Of a stretch of DNA of 15,526 nt, positions 1 through 10,139 are shown one piece after another (position 1 is the stretch's first letter; the number at the start of each line of letters is the position of its first letter). Both the position numbers and the translations under genes were made by a program. Under the pieces are notes generated by a model, which was not told where the DNA came from, did no database searches, and saw nothing but the letters and a program-made list of their open reading frames with translations. Origin of the DNA: Conidiobolus incongruus B7586 (lineage: Eukaryota; Entomophthoromycota; Entomophthoromycetes; Entomophthorales; Conidiobolaceae); assembly GCA_000697335.1 (NCBI GenBank), contig JNEM01014506.1, positions 1 to 15,526 on the forward strand, in the 5' to 3' direction.

Positions 1-361
1 AGGCATTATTTCTGTGTTCAAGACTTTTGAATCCCACTTCAATTAATCTGCTTGCCATTCTAGATTGGCCTGAAGAGGCCCCTAAGGGAATGTATGAGCG
101 AATGATGGCGTTTCTCAAACTGTTGAAAGGTACATCTAAAGGGATAGCATCGGTTTGTTCCGATTTAATATCTGAGAACGAAAATTTAGAGACGTCAAAA
201 ACAAGGGAGTATGCGGTAGTAGAGAAGGGTAACTTACCGTTTGCTGCTGCAAGAATTTTTGCGTACGACATCATTGCTTGATTGGGTTGTTTCTGGATAT
301 TCGGATCCGGGGGTGTCGGGGGGGCTATCTTCCTAGCCGGGTCCTCGTTGATAGAGGGCAT
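1..361 (-). CDS. N-terminal part of an ORF, possibly retrotransposon ORF1 (partial at left edge)
   Basis: An uninterrupted minus-strand reading frame starts at the ATG at 361 and stays open to the window edge, giving 120 codons. An in-frame TGA lies upstream near 411, so 361 is the first usable Met; two further Met codons follow at 274-269. The first 30 residues are rich in Pro, Asp, Asn and Gln. Next comes MSYAKILAAANGKLPFSTTA, then a segment with VFDVSKFSFSD and, near the edge, SRLIEVGFKSLEHRNNA. A short MSYA-type start followed by a beta-alpha-like region ending in IEVGF resembles the gag/RRM-like start of fungal LINE ORF1 proteins, but this is an impression of style and not a firm homology. 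A host gene is the alternative, since VTS1 exons have similar GC. A GTAAGT donor (237) and TTCTCAG acceptor (172) could define a 66-nt in-frame intron, but it is far more GC-rich than the other introns here and contains no stop. Confidence 0.45.
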   Translation of the reverse strand, partial: MPSINEDPARKIAPPTPPDPNIQKQPNQAMMSYAKILAAANGKLPFSTTAYSLVFDVSKFSFSDIKSEQTDAIPLDVPFNSLRNAIIRSYIPLGASSGQSRMASRLIEVGFKSLEHRNNA

Positions 362-484
362 CGTTTGTATAGTTGGATGTGTTTTGCTTCTCTCTTCTTT
401 TTTTTTTCAAAGTGGTTTCACGCTCTTTGAAGGAATGAGCTCAAGATTAGGTGTGGTTTCCGCTTCTTGAGTAAGAAAAAAGCC
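1..484 (-). mobile_element. Possible 5' end of a non-LTR retrotransposon (runs off left edge)
   Basis: This island is clearly richer in G and C than the DNA that follows. The richer composition continues through about 120 nt of non-coding leader upstream of the ORF start at 361 and then stops abruptly at a T14 run (485-498). Host genes in this window lose GC almost immediately upstream of their start codons, so a GC-rich leader with a sharp edge suggests a discrete inserted unit. On the minus strand the leader contains an A10 stretch at 398-407 and starts near a cttactcaagaagcgg segment. Only the 5' part is visible, so reverse transcriptase, tail and target-site duplication cannot be examined. 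Class is inferred, not shown; an ordinary gene with a 5' UTR remains possible. Confidence 0.35.
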
Positions 485-498
485 TTTTTTTTTTTTTT
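485..498. repeat. T14 homopolymer at the composition boundary
   Basis: A run of 14 T (A14 on the minus strand) sits exactly where the richer island ends and the AT desert begins. It follows A6-GCC, so the A6 and the first T bases can pair as a small hairpin. It could be a target tract, the tail of an adjacent copy lying head-to-tail, or chance in AT-rich DNA. Confidence 0.7.
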
Positions 499-3400
499 AG
501 AGAATTTATTACAATGATGAAATTAAATACCCCTAAATTAATTTAATTTTAATTATGGTTTTCATTCACAAAGAATTAAATTAAATTTTCAATCTTGATA
601 AAAAATTCTTAATATATATTTTAACAAAAAAATTCTAATTTGATTAATAAAATGATGATTATTTTATATAAACAAAATTTATTGATGATTGATATTATTT
701 TGTAATATAGAATTAATTTCATTATAATTTGAAATTTTTTTTCTTTTATCAAAATTAAAAAACTAGATATCAAATTTTAAGCTGTTTCTCATTTAATATT
801 TATACCATGATTAAAGCTTTTTGAGGTTATAAGAGGAAAAGTAAACCAATATTGAAAATCTCAAATAAACTATCCCGTTAAATTTCCATATTTTATTTAT
901 ATTTAATGTAATTTTAATTAAATATTGACTGATGATTAATATAATGTGATGATAGAATGCTTTTATTAAGACTTGAAATTTATATCGATATCAGTTTTAA
1001 ATTGATAAAATTGATTATCTCTGCATATACTAAAAAATATTCAAATGAGTGTAATATAATTTTATATAATTTTTTATATTAATTAAAATTTGTTTAAATT
1101 AGACAAGTTAGAGTGATCAAATCATTAGTCATCCTAATTTGACAAAATTTTCAAAAATTTGAGAATTAATTCAATCAAAGGAAGGTTGACAAATAGTTAT
1201 AGAATGAATAGATTAATAATAATCATATAAGATCTAGACCATATTCTAGAACACTTTATAGCAACCCAAGAGTCACTTGATTTAATACTTTTATTATTGC
1301 TTGATATTAATATTTAACCATATTTTATTTCAATTAGAATCTTATATTGAATGGTCAAGATTTCAATTAATCAGAAAATAAGTTTAAGTTTTTTAATTTA
1401 AATAATATGAAGATTTATAAAGTTAATCACTAATTACATTGTATTATTTAATTAATTTACTTTGATATTTGAAATTATGTCAAGTTAATTTCAAATTTCA
1501 AAAAGAAATTGAATGTTATATATAAATATTAATCAAATACTTATCCTATTATTAAAATATTAATATAGAAATTAAGTAATAATATAATTTATATTAAAGT
1601 TAAATATATAGACTAATATATAATATATAAAATTTAATAAAGAAAATAAAATTAATTTTCTTTTTTATTATTAGAAACTTTTTTATATTTTTAACTAACT
1701 TTTAATATTAAAAAATAATTTTTTTTATTAAAGAATAAAATTTGATATTTTATAAACTAATTTAATTTATTTATAAGAATTTTTTTCTAATAAAATAATT
1801 TTTTAATAATTTAAAATAATTATAATTATATAATTTATAATTAAGTTAATATAATAGATATAATAGCTTTTTTAATTTTTTTTATAAAAAATCTTTTATA
1901 ACTTTAATTTTATATATTATAATTATAATATAAAATAATAAATATCCTTAATTTATATTAAAAATATTATTTAAAAATTATTTTATATAAAAATTAATAT
2001 AAGGTTTATTATTAATTATCTTTCCTTGAAATATTAAATAAAAAAATTATATATTACCATAATTTATTATAATATTTAATATTTATTTATATTTAAAATA
2101 TTTACTTATTAGAATTTATAAAGGAGATTAATTTAATTTAATAGGTTGTTTTATTTGTAAATAAAAGACTATATCAAAAAATTTAAAATTTATTAATTAT
2201 AAGCATTTGCTATGAAAATCTTTATTTTTAGTTATATTTTAATAAGTTTAATTTAGCTATAATTTTATTTTTTTTAAACTTTTATTAAACTTAATATATT
2301 TGTTTTATATTTTTATTAATTAATTTAAATTTAAACTTAAGAAAATATAACATGCTTATATAATTAATATTAAATTATTTTAATAGTTCTCTAACAAAAA
2401 AAAGGTATTTCTTAATATATTTTTTTATTTTACTAATAAGTGAAAAAATAATAATAAAAATTAGTTTTTTAAATTTTAATAAATTTTAAATAATATCCTT
2501 TTTAACTTTAAAATTACAAATCTAATAATATATGGTAGTTTTAGATAAAATATCATCTTTATATATTGTTTATATGTTTTCATTAATTTTAATAAAAATA
2601 TAACTAAATTTTAAAAATATAAAAATAAAAGCCTTTTGATAATTATTATCAAATTTAAATATAATTTAACTATAAATTTTAAAATCAAAATATTTTAATA
2701 AAAAATTATTATAATTGAAAATATATATATATATAGTTTGAAAATATTTATTATCTTATATATTTTATATATAAATAATCTTTCAAAACTTATAATATAT
2801 TTGAAAGATCAGAAATTAAAAAATTTGCCATTTTTTAGTTTTTATACTAATATTAAACAAAATTTAATAAAATTATAAATTATTAAATTTTATCTATATC
2901 AAATTATTATATTTTAAATTATTAATTAATATCTTAAAAGTTAATATTTAAATAAAAATAATGAAATAAATAATTAAAATTATTATATTTTAAAAATAAA
3001 AAAAATAAATATTAAAAAATATATGAGATACAAATTATGAAATATAATATTTTAATCAGTCTATAATCCTCAACTATTTATTAAGTCAAAATTCAAAACT
3101 GATATTAGTATTGAGATCATAGTTTATAATTCATATTTTTTATAATTTATAAATATTACGTAATTAATGATAATTTTAAATATATAATTAAAATTTGTTA
3201 GATAATGAAATAATATTATATAATATTTTTAATATTATCAAAATGTATTAATTATATTATAAATAATTATAAGATATTAAATATTAAGTATATTATATTG
3301 GTTAAATTAATAATAAAATTTTTCTCATATCCAGATAAAGTCAATACATTTAAACAAAAATTTTGAACTAAACTATATAAATTTTTTATGATTATTCGAT

Positions 3401-3544
3401 TTGTTTAATATAGTTGAAATGATGTAAATTTTCATTGTAATTTATCTAAAAATTTAATAGTAATTAAATAAATTTATAAAAAATTCAAATTATAAATGTA
3501 ATCATTATAAATTCTTTTTGTATTTCCAATCTATTGCTAATAAA
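499..3544. other. AT-rich intergenic desert, no gene seen
   Basis: About 3 kb without a supportable gene on either strand. The core is extreme: 1801-1860 and 1921-1980 each contain only two G/C bases, and 2941-3000 contains one. A short (AT)7 tract lies at 2721-2735. The first part (to about 1400) and the last part (from about 3050) are slightly less biased but show no splice-consistent coding, tRNA boxes or long inverted repeats. It is the downstream flank of FAF1. Confidence 0.8.
2721..2735. repeat. AT dinucleotide microsatellite
   Basis: A pure AT repeat of seven units plus one base inside the AT desert. It has no visible function. Confidence 0.8.
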
Positions 3545-4829
3545 TTAAAATTTAAACTTATTCATTATTCTATCCACCTTGCTACCACGATCTTTACCAC
3601 CTTTGAATTTTGTATTGGGTTTAAAACTAGGTCCTCCCGCACTACTCTTGAACCTCTTACTCGTAGAAGATTCAATATCCTTCTTATGAATATGTAAAAC
3701 ACCGTTACGTTCCTTACCAATCTGAACCTGGAGACCTCTGTCCATGGTTTTTTTGTTTTTGGATTTGAGTTGATTGAGCTTGAATTGAGATTTGATGGAT
3801 TTGTGATACATTCCGGTTTCTTTGGCCTAATGAGGTATTAGAATTGTCACAATAACATCAGGGAATTCTTTACCTTTTCAACTTCTTCTTCAGCTTTTCT
3901 AAACATGTCAGCTCTGACACGCATTCTGACGTTTTTGGGAATCTTGGCATTTTTACCTTCCTAAATGAGGAATTAATACAGGTGATGAAATGTGTTAGGG
4001 GGGAGGTTACCTTCATCCCGAGTTCCTTCAACATTCCCTTCTGAAATTTGCGTTTTTCTTTCCCTACCAATTGACTACCAACTACCAGGAGATTATTACA
4101 AGATTAAAATATGAGTTTTTTGTTGAAAAATTACCAAATTGTTTAATAATTCCAGAATCATTGAGAAGTTGATTCAATTCCATATCATTTCTAATATCTT
4201 CACTAAAATTGGAATAAGTATTGAATTTAAAAAATTGTTAAAAATTTTTACGCTTCTTGATCATCTACTTTGCCATTAGATTTTTTGGATTCTGTGGCAT
4301 CAGTGTCTAGTTTGTTAATATTTTTAGACTATTTAACTGAATTAATAAAAGATTTTGTTTAGTGATATATAGGAATTACTAAGAAGCGGGATTTGCCAAC
4401 TTGAAAATTTTTGGTTTGTGGAATATCTTGAAATTGGATTATTTCCGGACCCGTCTTTTCTAAATGTTGATGGTTATTAAGGTATTATTATGCTGTTAGT
4501 TAGAGTATTTACTTTGTTCTGTTGATTCCTCTTCTCCTTGTTCTGAGCTGACTTCCTCGTCAGAATAATCATTTTCTTCTTGATCTAATTCAGAGTCGTT
4601 GCTTTCGTCGTTGCTCCCATTTTCATCTTCAGCATCATTTTCTTCAGATAATTCAATGCCATTATCCATCATAAATTGTCGTTGCATAGCCTCAAATAAT
4701 TTTAATTTTTCTAATTCTCTAAATTACAAATTAAAATTTTAATTTTATGAAAAAATTAAAATATAATTACTCGGAGTTTAAGTCTTTGGAGGCATTGTTT
4801 TCGGATTGAATTTTTTTAGATTTTGGCAT
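3545..4829 (-). CDS. FAF1: Faf1/FSAF1-like 40S ribosome biogenesis factor
   Basis: Eight coding exons join into 309 residues: 4829-4771, 4718-4513, 4459-4380, 4328-4252, 4202-4135, 4081-4011, 3960-3874 and 3826-3545. Introns are 47-53 nt and all phases agree. The layout matches yeast Faf1 as I recall it: an N-terminal AMQRQFMMDNG helix, a very acidic Glu/Asp/Ser tract, GPEIIQFQ (residues 92-99; family PEVVVF-like motif), EDIRNDMELNQLLNDSGI (from residue 142; yeast has NDLELQQFL here), a basic NVRMRVR...AKETGMY region, and DRGLQVQIGKERNGVLHIHK (from 245; yeast has RGLKI...RNGL..SKRDI). The C-terminus is Lys/Arg/Gly-rich. In yeast Faf1 is a nucleolar factor needed for 18S rRNA maturation and 40S assembly; human C1orf131/FSAF1 is the counterpart. 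Function here is inferred from this motif order. Length is close to yeast Faf1. No truncation is seen. Confidence 0.85.
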
Positions 4830-5744
4830 TTTATTAAAATAGTTGATGAATTAGGTTTTGGAATGGTTAAGGGAATTTTTTTCGTTGTTGAAATTTAAGT
4901 CATAAAAATTGAACAGATTAATTATGGGATTTGATCTATATTTATTTTAGTCATAATTTGATCAAATTTTCTGGTTTAATTAAATTAAATCAATTTAAAT
5001 ACATTTAAATTGTTGAAATATTGCAACATTAACAATTTAATTTTTTGGTCTAGATAACTTGATTAATACTTATAAATAATATTTTAATTAACATTGTTGA
5101 ATTTTAATTCTAAACACCTATTAATATATCATACATATTCAAATTATTCTTCGATTTATGTGGTATTTAAAAAATAATGCATATCTCTAAATTACCAAAA
5201 GTTGAACTTTGGGAATTTTCAAACTTATAATTTTGTAACATCAATTCTCCATTTCAATATGCAAATTTGTCAAATTTTCAAAAATATTGTAACAATTAAT
5301 TACCAAAAGGTTTGACAATTATTGAAATTCCAAGCATTGTCTTTAATAAAATTATTTAATTATTTAAAATCTTAATGCAGAATTCATCTATATGTCACTG
5401 CAATTGCTATATTAATTTAATATTTTTTCCAATATATCCTTGTTTTATAACTTTGCCAATTCAAATTCAGCCCATTTTAAAGAAAAACTCATTGATTAAT
5501 TAATTAAATTGAATAATTTACAAGTTTATAATAAACTTATTTACAAATTATACAATTAGAAAATTATAATAAATATTAATTTACTGAAATAATATATATT
5601 GACCAAGAGATATATATATTAATCCAAACAATATTATAATTTTAATTTATTATAAGTTTGAAAATTCATAATTGTCATTTCGATTTATTTATAAATAATA
5701 TAGATATTAAAATGAAAATAATCATTTAATATGGATTATATTGA

Positions 5745-5764
5745 ATATATATATATATATATAT
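5745..5764. repeat. (AT)10 microsatellite
   Basis: Ten perfect AT units in intergenic DNA. It has no visible function. Confidence 0.9.
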
Positions 5765-6081
5765 TTAATTTAAAAAGAATTATATTTTAATGAATATATT
5801 AATAATTTTAACAATAGAGGCGTTGGATAAGGTTAATAATTCCATAACTTCAAATCTCTGAACTATTCCTTATAAATTTCATTAACTCAAATAATTCTCA
5901 TTAAAAATTAATCAAAAACGATCAATTCTATGATCAGTACTGATATTTTATAGACACCTAATTCTAATTTTAATATCTTGTAATTTTTTTTGATTTATTC
6001 ACAATATTTTTAATTTGTAAATTATTCTCAAATAATTCCAAGCAAAATTAAATATAATTTTTTTAAAAAAATTTTCAATTA

Positions 6082-6208
6082 AGTGTCATCCGAAGCTCCT
6101 TTTGTGACACTATTACGAGTACCAACAAACTCAAGAAATTTAAGTTAGCGTAACGCCCTAAATAGGAGTTGATGTTGATATGTGTAGTGAAAAATAGCGT
6201 GTACTATT
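6082..6208. other. Cluster of three inverted repeats, possible structured RNA or element relic
   Basis: Three perfect short inverted repeats follow one another in a block that is less AT-rich than its surroundings. AGTGTCA (6082-6088) pairs with TGACACT (6105-6111) around a 16-nt loop. TTA-GCG (6145-6150) pairs with CGC plus TAA (6154-6156 and 6159-6161), with a small bulge. AATAG (6193-6197) pairs with CTATT (6204-6208) around a 6-nt loop. I do not recognise U1-U6, U3, SRP, RNase P or a tRNA. No clear H/ACA or C/D box set is seen. A decayed transposon end is an equally good explanation. Confidence 0.3.
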
Positions 6209-6827
6209 GGATTAGGTATTAAAAAGAAATTCAACAATATCAATAAATAATTTAAAATTCTGTTGTACATAATAATTGAAATTATATTAATATTAATCAA
6301 GTTAGAATTAAAAAGGGTGTGGGAATAAGCTTAATTAATTGAAAATTTAATTTATGTTCTTGATCTAGTTTATATATATTATTAAACTACAATAACCATA
6401 ATCTTATTATAATTAGTAAAATGATTAACTTTTGCGAAAAAATCAATTGAGTTAAAAAATCAAGATTGCAATAAAAAAATTATTTCAAATCATTTATAAA
6501 ATCAATCCAATTATTTGAAACAATATCAATATTTTTAATTTAATCACACACAAATATATTTATTGTAAAGCAAATCAGTTTTATATTAAACAATTACAAA
6601 ATTTTGATTTTAAAAATAGTTTTATGTATATTTTTGGAGTGGGATGTGATAATCATGAAACCGGATGATTGTCAACAACTGAAATAAATTATTTTTGGGG
6701 TGATGGGAATTTTATAGGGTATATCACTTGGGCAATTGTGAGTATATACCTGATAAATTGGGTTTTGGAAGTATTGGGAATTTTGGAATATTTTTAGTTA
6801 TATGCAGGATTAAGTTGGGTTAGTATA

Positions 6828-8572
6828 TTATTGAGATGTATTCACTTTATTCTAAAATGGAAAGTTAGTCGTTAATTAGGTGAAGGTGTAATAGTAAATA
6901 TACCTTGGCATTGAGCTCTTGCTTAATGAGATCAAAGTGTTTGAGCATTTTACGTCTAGCTCCTAGCGCAGCAACCCCCTTTTCGGATAGTCCCTCATCG
7001 GTAAGTTGGATGACATCTTGCCATACCATACCTTCAAAGTGTTTAGTGTATTTATGGAGACGGAGACTTCGAAGCCATGCAGGAATATCTACAAAATCAA
7101 TAAGAATTAATAATATAAGATGACAACTGAATAATGCTGTTACCTTGCAAGAGATCGAAATCGACGCGATTAGCAGGTTTAATAAGATGATTTTTGATGC
7201 TCGATGGCATTTTACCAAGGACATGGCGATATCCTTGGGTGAAGAAATCACTGGCATTCTCCTTGGAGTTTGAATAGTCGTAACTTCTTCGATTATTTCG
7301 GTTGTTGTTATTGGATGAATTTTTGAATCGATTAGTGATAGGAGATTGCATCGTATTCCCGAGTGGTGCTGAATTCTGCTGATAGCTTTGATAGCCGTTA
7401 GTGGTGCCATAGTCAACTGTTGGGGCGTTCAATCCGAGATGTGAACGTGGAATTTGGTCTTCAGAGCGTGTGAACCCAATTGGACGAGATGAGGCTGGCA
7501 TAGTGTTTGCAGAATATTGATTATAGTTGGGAGAGATGGGAACAGCCCAAGTGACAGAATCCACGCCAGAAACAGCAGCAGGATTGGTTGGAGCCAATCT
7601 CGCATTACCGTTGATGCGGGGGCTAGATTGTTCACTTTTCCATCCTATAGAGTTTAAACCAGGTTCAAACATACTCTTAGGGCGAGTTCTAGCAATTGGG
7701 GACACTGGAAGAGTTTCAACAGGCCCTAGTAAACTGGGCGTTAGGCTAGCATTCAATTTACTAGCTTGTCCACTATTAAAATTACTACCGCTATTCAATT
7801 CTAAATTGTCATTTTCTAAAAAGCTATCGGGAAAGGGGTCAAATCTTGCCTTTAATCTCGTAAAATCTATGGGAACAGGCTGGGAATTTCGATAAATACT
7901 GCGATTACTCCTACCAATAGGTTGCATTTGATTTGCATCAGTAGATAAAGCTTCCATTAATTTGGATAAAGCATCAACCTCAATCGAACGAGATTCTAAT
8001 TAAGAACAGATTCAAACTAAGATAAAAAAATACAAAAATATAAAGAGCTACTTACCTCTTTTATTATGACTAAATTCGGGTAATTGATTTTTGAGCCAAG
8101 TTTCGTTATTACATTGTTTTTCGACCACATCTTTTACAAATGGATATTGACTGGAATGGAGACGATTAAGCATTAAACAAAAAGCAGTTATTTGTTCAAA
8201 CTGGTTCAAGTTAGTGAACCACATATCGAAAGCTTTCGAAGTTTCGATAAAACTGGATACGTTTAAAATCTCTTTAATTTCTTCTGGTAAACTATCCCCG
8301 TTTAAAGATAGAGAATAATTAGTAGTAGCTAAATAAAAATATTTAATATTTGGATTGATGTTGAAAAATTATTCACTCTTATTACTTGGAGATAATTTTG
8401 GTTGCATTCTAGAATTCTTTAATAGGTTGGACATAGAAGACAGGTGGTGATTAACCGTCGACGTCGACATACTCAAATTGGTGGAAGGGGTCGAAGCGGA
8501 TTGTAAATTTTTACTCGTTAATTCGTATAGAGTTTGAGGGTTATCGATTGGCGGAGGATTAAACTGTGTCAT
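6828..8572 (-). CDS. VTS1: Vts1/Smaug-family RNA-binding SAM-domain protein
   Basis: Five exons give 506 residues: 8572-8386, 8328-8056, 7995-7144, 7088-6904 and 6851-6828. The C-terminal SAM domain spans about residues 435-500 and is split by the phase-1 intron 7143-7089. Splicing restores [20 protein letters not shown], and it ends in [15 protein letters not shown], the family's signature RNA-hairpin-binding face (A-L-G-A-R-x-K). Residues about 66-150 are a helical region ([20 protein letters not shown]) like the conserved N-terminal domain of Vts1/Smaug. Between them lies a long Ser/Asn/Pro-rich, probably disordered linker with a short Asn run. Vts1 binds CNGG-loop hairpins in mRNAs and recruits Ccr4-Not for deadenylation. 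The start at 8572 is the first ATG of the frame. Exon 1 could instead end at 8377 (GTGAAT donor), adding three residues; the GTAATA donor fits the other introns better. Without the last intron the tail would be about 12 different residues. Confidence 0.92.
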
Positions 8573-9153
8573 AATTACAATCAATAAACTTTTCAATGGA
8601 AGAAGTGATAATTAACAAAGAGTGGGCATCTAGGATTTAATTATGTTCCCATATATTTAATCTTGCATTATTCATCCATTTCATTCTTAGATTTGGTTGG
8701 TTTTCAGATTTTTTTTTTGGTTTTGTTAAAGTGACTGAAATTTAGTGCAAAAATGAGTTTTATTATTTGATTATTTGAACAAATCATTTTAGCATCATTA
8801 TTACAAACAATTATTATTAAGTATATTGCTTAAATGTGCACAGTTACAATATAACACTAATATTCATAAACATTCATCAAATTTTTTCAAAACTTTAACA
8901 TCGCAAATGCATTCAATAATGATTTCATATATTCACTAAAATTAAACATTAAAAAAAGCATCAATAATGAAATAATACTAGATAATTTCCGATTTTTTTA
9001 ATACCAGATTAAACTTGAATTGGTTAAGTACCAAATGATTTAAATTACCATTTTAGATTGGAATCAATCAATCGAAATCAAATATTAATCAGTATACAAA
9101 TTAATTAGTATGAAAATTGATAAAATCAAAACAATTAATCATATATTTTTTTA
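8573..9153. other. VTS1 upstream region and ATP23 3' flank
   Basis: About 580 bp. The part next to VTS1 is its leader and promoter on the minus strand. It contains a 16-codon upstream reading frame (8684-8637) and a T-rich tract near 8711-8730. The remainder up to the ATP23 stop is AT-rich with nothing recognisable. Confidence 0.6.
8637..8684 (-). promoter_or_regulatory. Possible upstream ORF in the VTS1 leader
   Basis: A minus-strand ATG at 8684 opens a 15-residue peptide frame (MKWMNNARLNIWEHN) that stops 64 nt before the VTS1 start at 8572. If it is transcribed in the VTS1 leader it could reduce VTS1 translation. The transcription start is unknown and short ORFs are common by chance, so the evidence is weak. 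Confidence 0.25.
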
Positions 9154-9942
9154 TTAAAATTCATAGTTTTTAGGATGTTGAAAAGGTTTAAAATCTTTTA
9201 AGCATCTTTGATATACTTTGGAATATGATAATTCCGTATTTTCTCGATTTTGACATGCTGAAGTATATTGTGAGGATAATATTGATCTTCTTTTGACGCA
9301 TCGCTATTCATCATTGGTTAAAATTGAAATGAGTATCAACTAATTTATTACCTCTTGAAAGTTACCAAATGGTGATTTCAGTCTTTTCAATTCGTTAGAC
9401 AATGAACAGTCTTCAGTGAGATGGGCTGCTCTTATCTATATCAAATTAATATATTGTTCATTGAAATCATAATAATATTTACTTCACTACAGACAATAGA
9501 TTCGCAATTGTCAAATTTTAAATGACCTCTATAACTAAAATAATTAATCCTTAGAAAATCTAAAATTAATAATATAATACTAATCATAGACATGGATCAA
9601 TTCATGTTTTAGCGTATTTTTAATCTCTTCCTTATTGAGTAAGCGATTCTGACATAGTATCACCAACTGATCAGGAGTATAACCTCCCATCATTGTTTGA
9701 TCACAAGGCATACACTTTATATTTGATTCATTAAATTTCTCACCACTCAACGCTTTAATGGATTGCATTAATTCACCAATATCCTTATCTAATATACATT
9801 AATATTCAATTTTATAACCAATCAATCAGGAAATACCTTTAAACAATTGTGATTTAATATTTTCACAATTTAAGAATTGATCTTTATTAAACAATTTCCA
9901 ATCAATTCCCTCCTGATCACTAAATTCTTTTTGATATTCCAT
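9154..9942 (-). CDS. ATP23: Atp23 mitochondrial intermembrane-space metalloprotease
   Basis: Five exons give 199 residues: 9942-9837, 9788-9581, 9534-9483, 9435-9352 and 9303-9154. Introns are 46-48 nt. The peptidase M76 signature is clear: KHELIHVYDYYRGHLKFDNC, with zinc ligands and catalytic Glu in HELIH (residues 97-101), followed by CSEIRAAHLTEDCSLSNE and a C-terminal RCVKRRS segment. The DYYR part of the signature is restored only by splicing exon 2 to exon 3. The protein has ten cysteines, fitting a Mia40-dependent, disulphide-rich intermembrane-space protein, and no obvious N-terminal presequence. In yeast Atp23 cleaves the Atp6 precursor and chaperones its assembly into the Fo sector. 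The length is slightly shorter than yeast (227) and human (246). The first ATG of the frame is used. The gene is divergent from the neighbour at 10140. Confidence 0.93.
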
Positions 9943-10139
9943 TCTATATTTTTATGTTCAACCATTTCAATTTTAATGGAAATTTTGATACAAATTATGA
10001 TAAAATTAAAATTGAGGGATTGTAAATTAATCAGTTAAAATCCCATAAATTTTGTTTAAATTTTATAAAATTTTAAAATGGTTGATTTCAGCCTTATTAA
10101 TTAATAATTGAATCAATAAATATTTTATTAATAAATTTA
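9943..10139. promoter_or_regulatory. Divergent promoter between ATP23 and the orphan gene
   Basis: Only 197 bp separate the two start codons, so this AT-rich stretch must carry both promoters and both 5' leaders. Several TATA-like words occur, but the base composition makes them uninformative. No specific binding site can be called. Confidence 0.5.

Larger units (their letters stand above)
4830..6827. other. Intergenic DNA between FAF1 5' end and VTS1 3' end
   Basis: About 2 kb. The stretch next to FAF1 (to about 5000) is its presumed promoter and leader. The middle is AT-rich, with an (AT)10 microsatellite. A less AT-rich block with three inverted repeats lies at about 6080-6215 and is listed separately. 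From about 6600 to 6827 the plus strand is G-rich and C-poor, consistent with a C-rich 3' UTR of VTS1 on the minus strand. No supportable ORF or tRNA is seen. Confidence 0.7.

Noticed and set aside
27-470. Two plus-strand frames (27-281 and 282-470)
   Set aside because: They lie antisense to the longer minus-strand frame from 361. The second has a low-complexity hydrophobic translation, and neither starts at an ATG with plausible context.
499-3544. Search for CRISPR-like arrays or tandem repeats in the AT desert
   Set aside because: There are many similar AT words but no regularly spaced unit, and the genome is eukaryotic.
5190-5309. 12-bp direct repeat AATTACCAAAAG at 5190-5201 and 5298-5309
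   Set aside because: Short and AT-rich, with no matching flanks; expected by chance in this composition.
6905-7123. Plus-strand frame opposite the VTS1 SAM exon
   Set aside because: The minus strand has the clear SAM domain here, so this is an antisense shadow.
7429-7895. Frames on both strands overlapping VTS1 exon 3
   Set aside because: They are alternative frames of the long Ser/Asn-rich linker exon, with no start or splice support.
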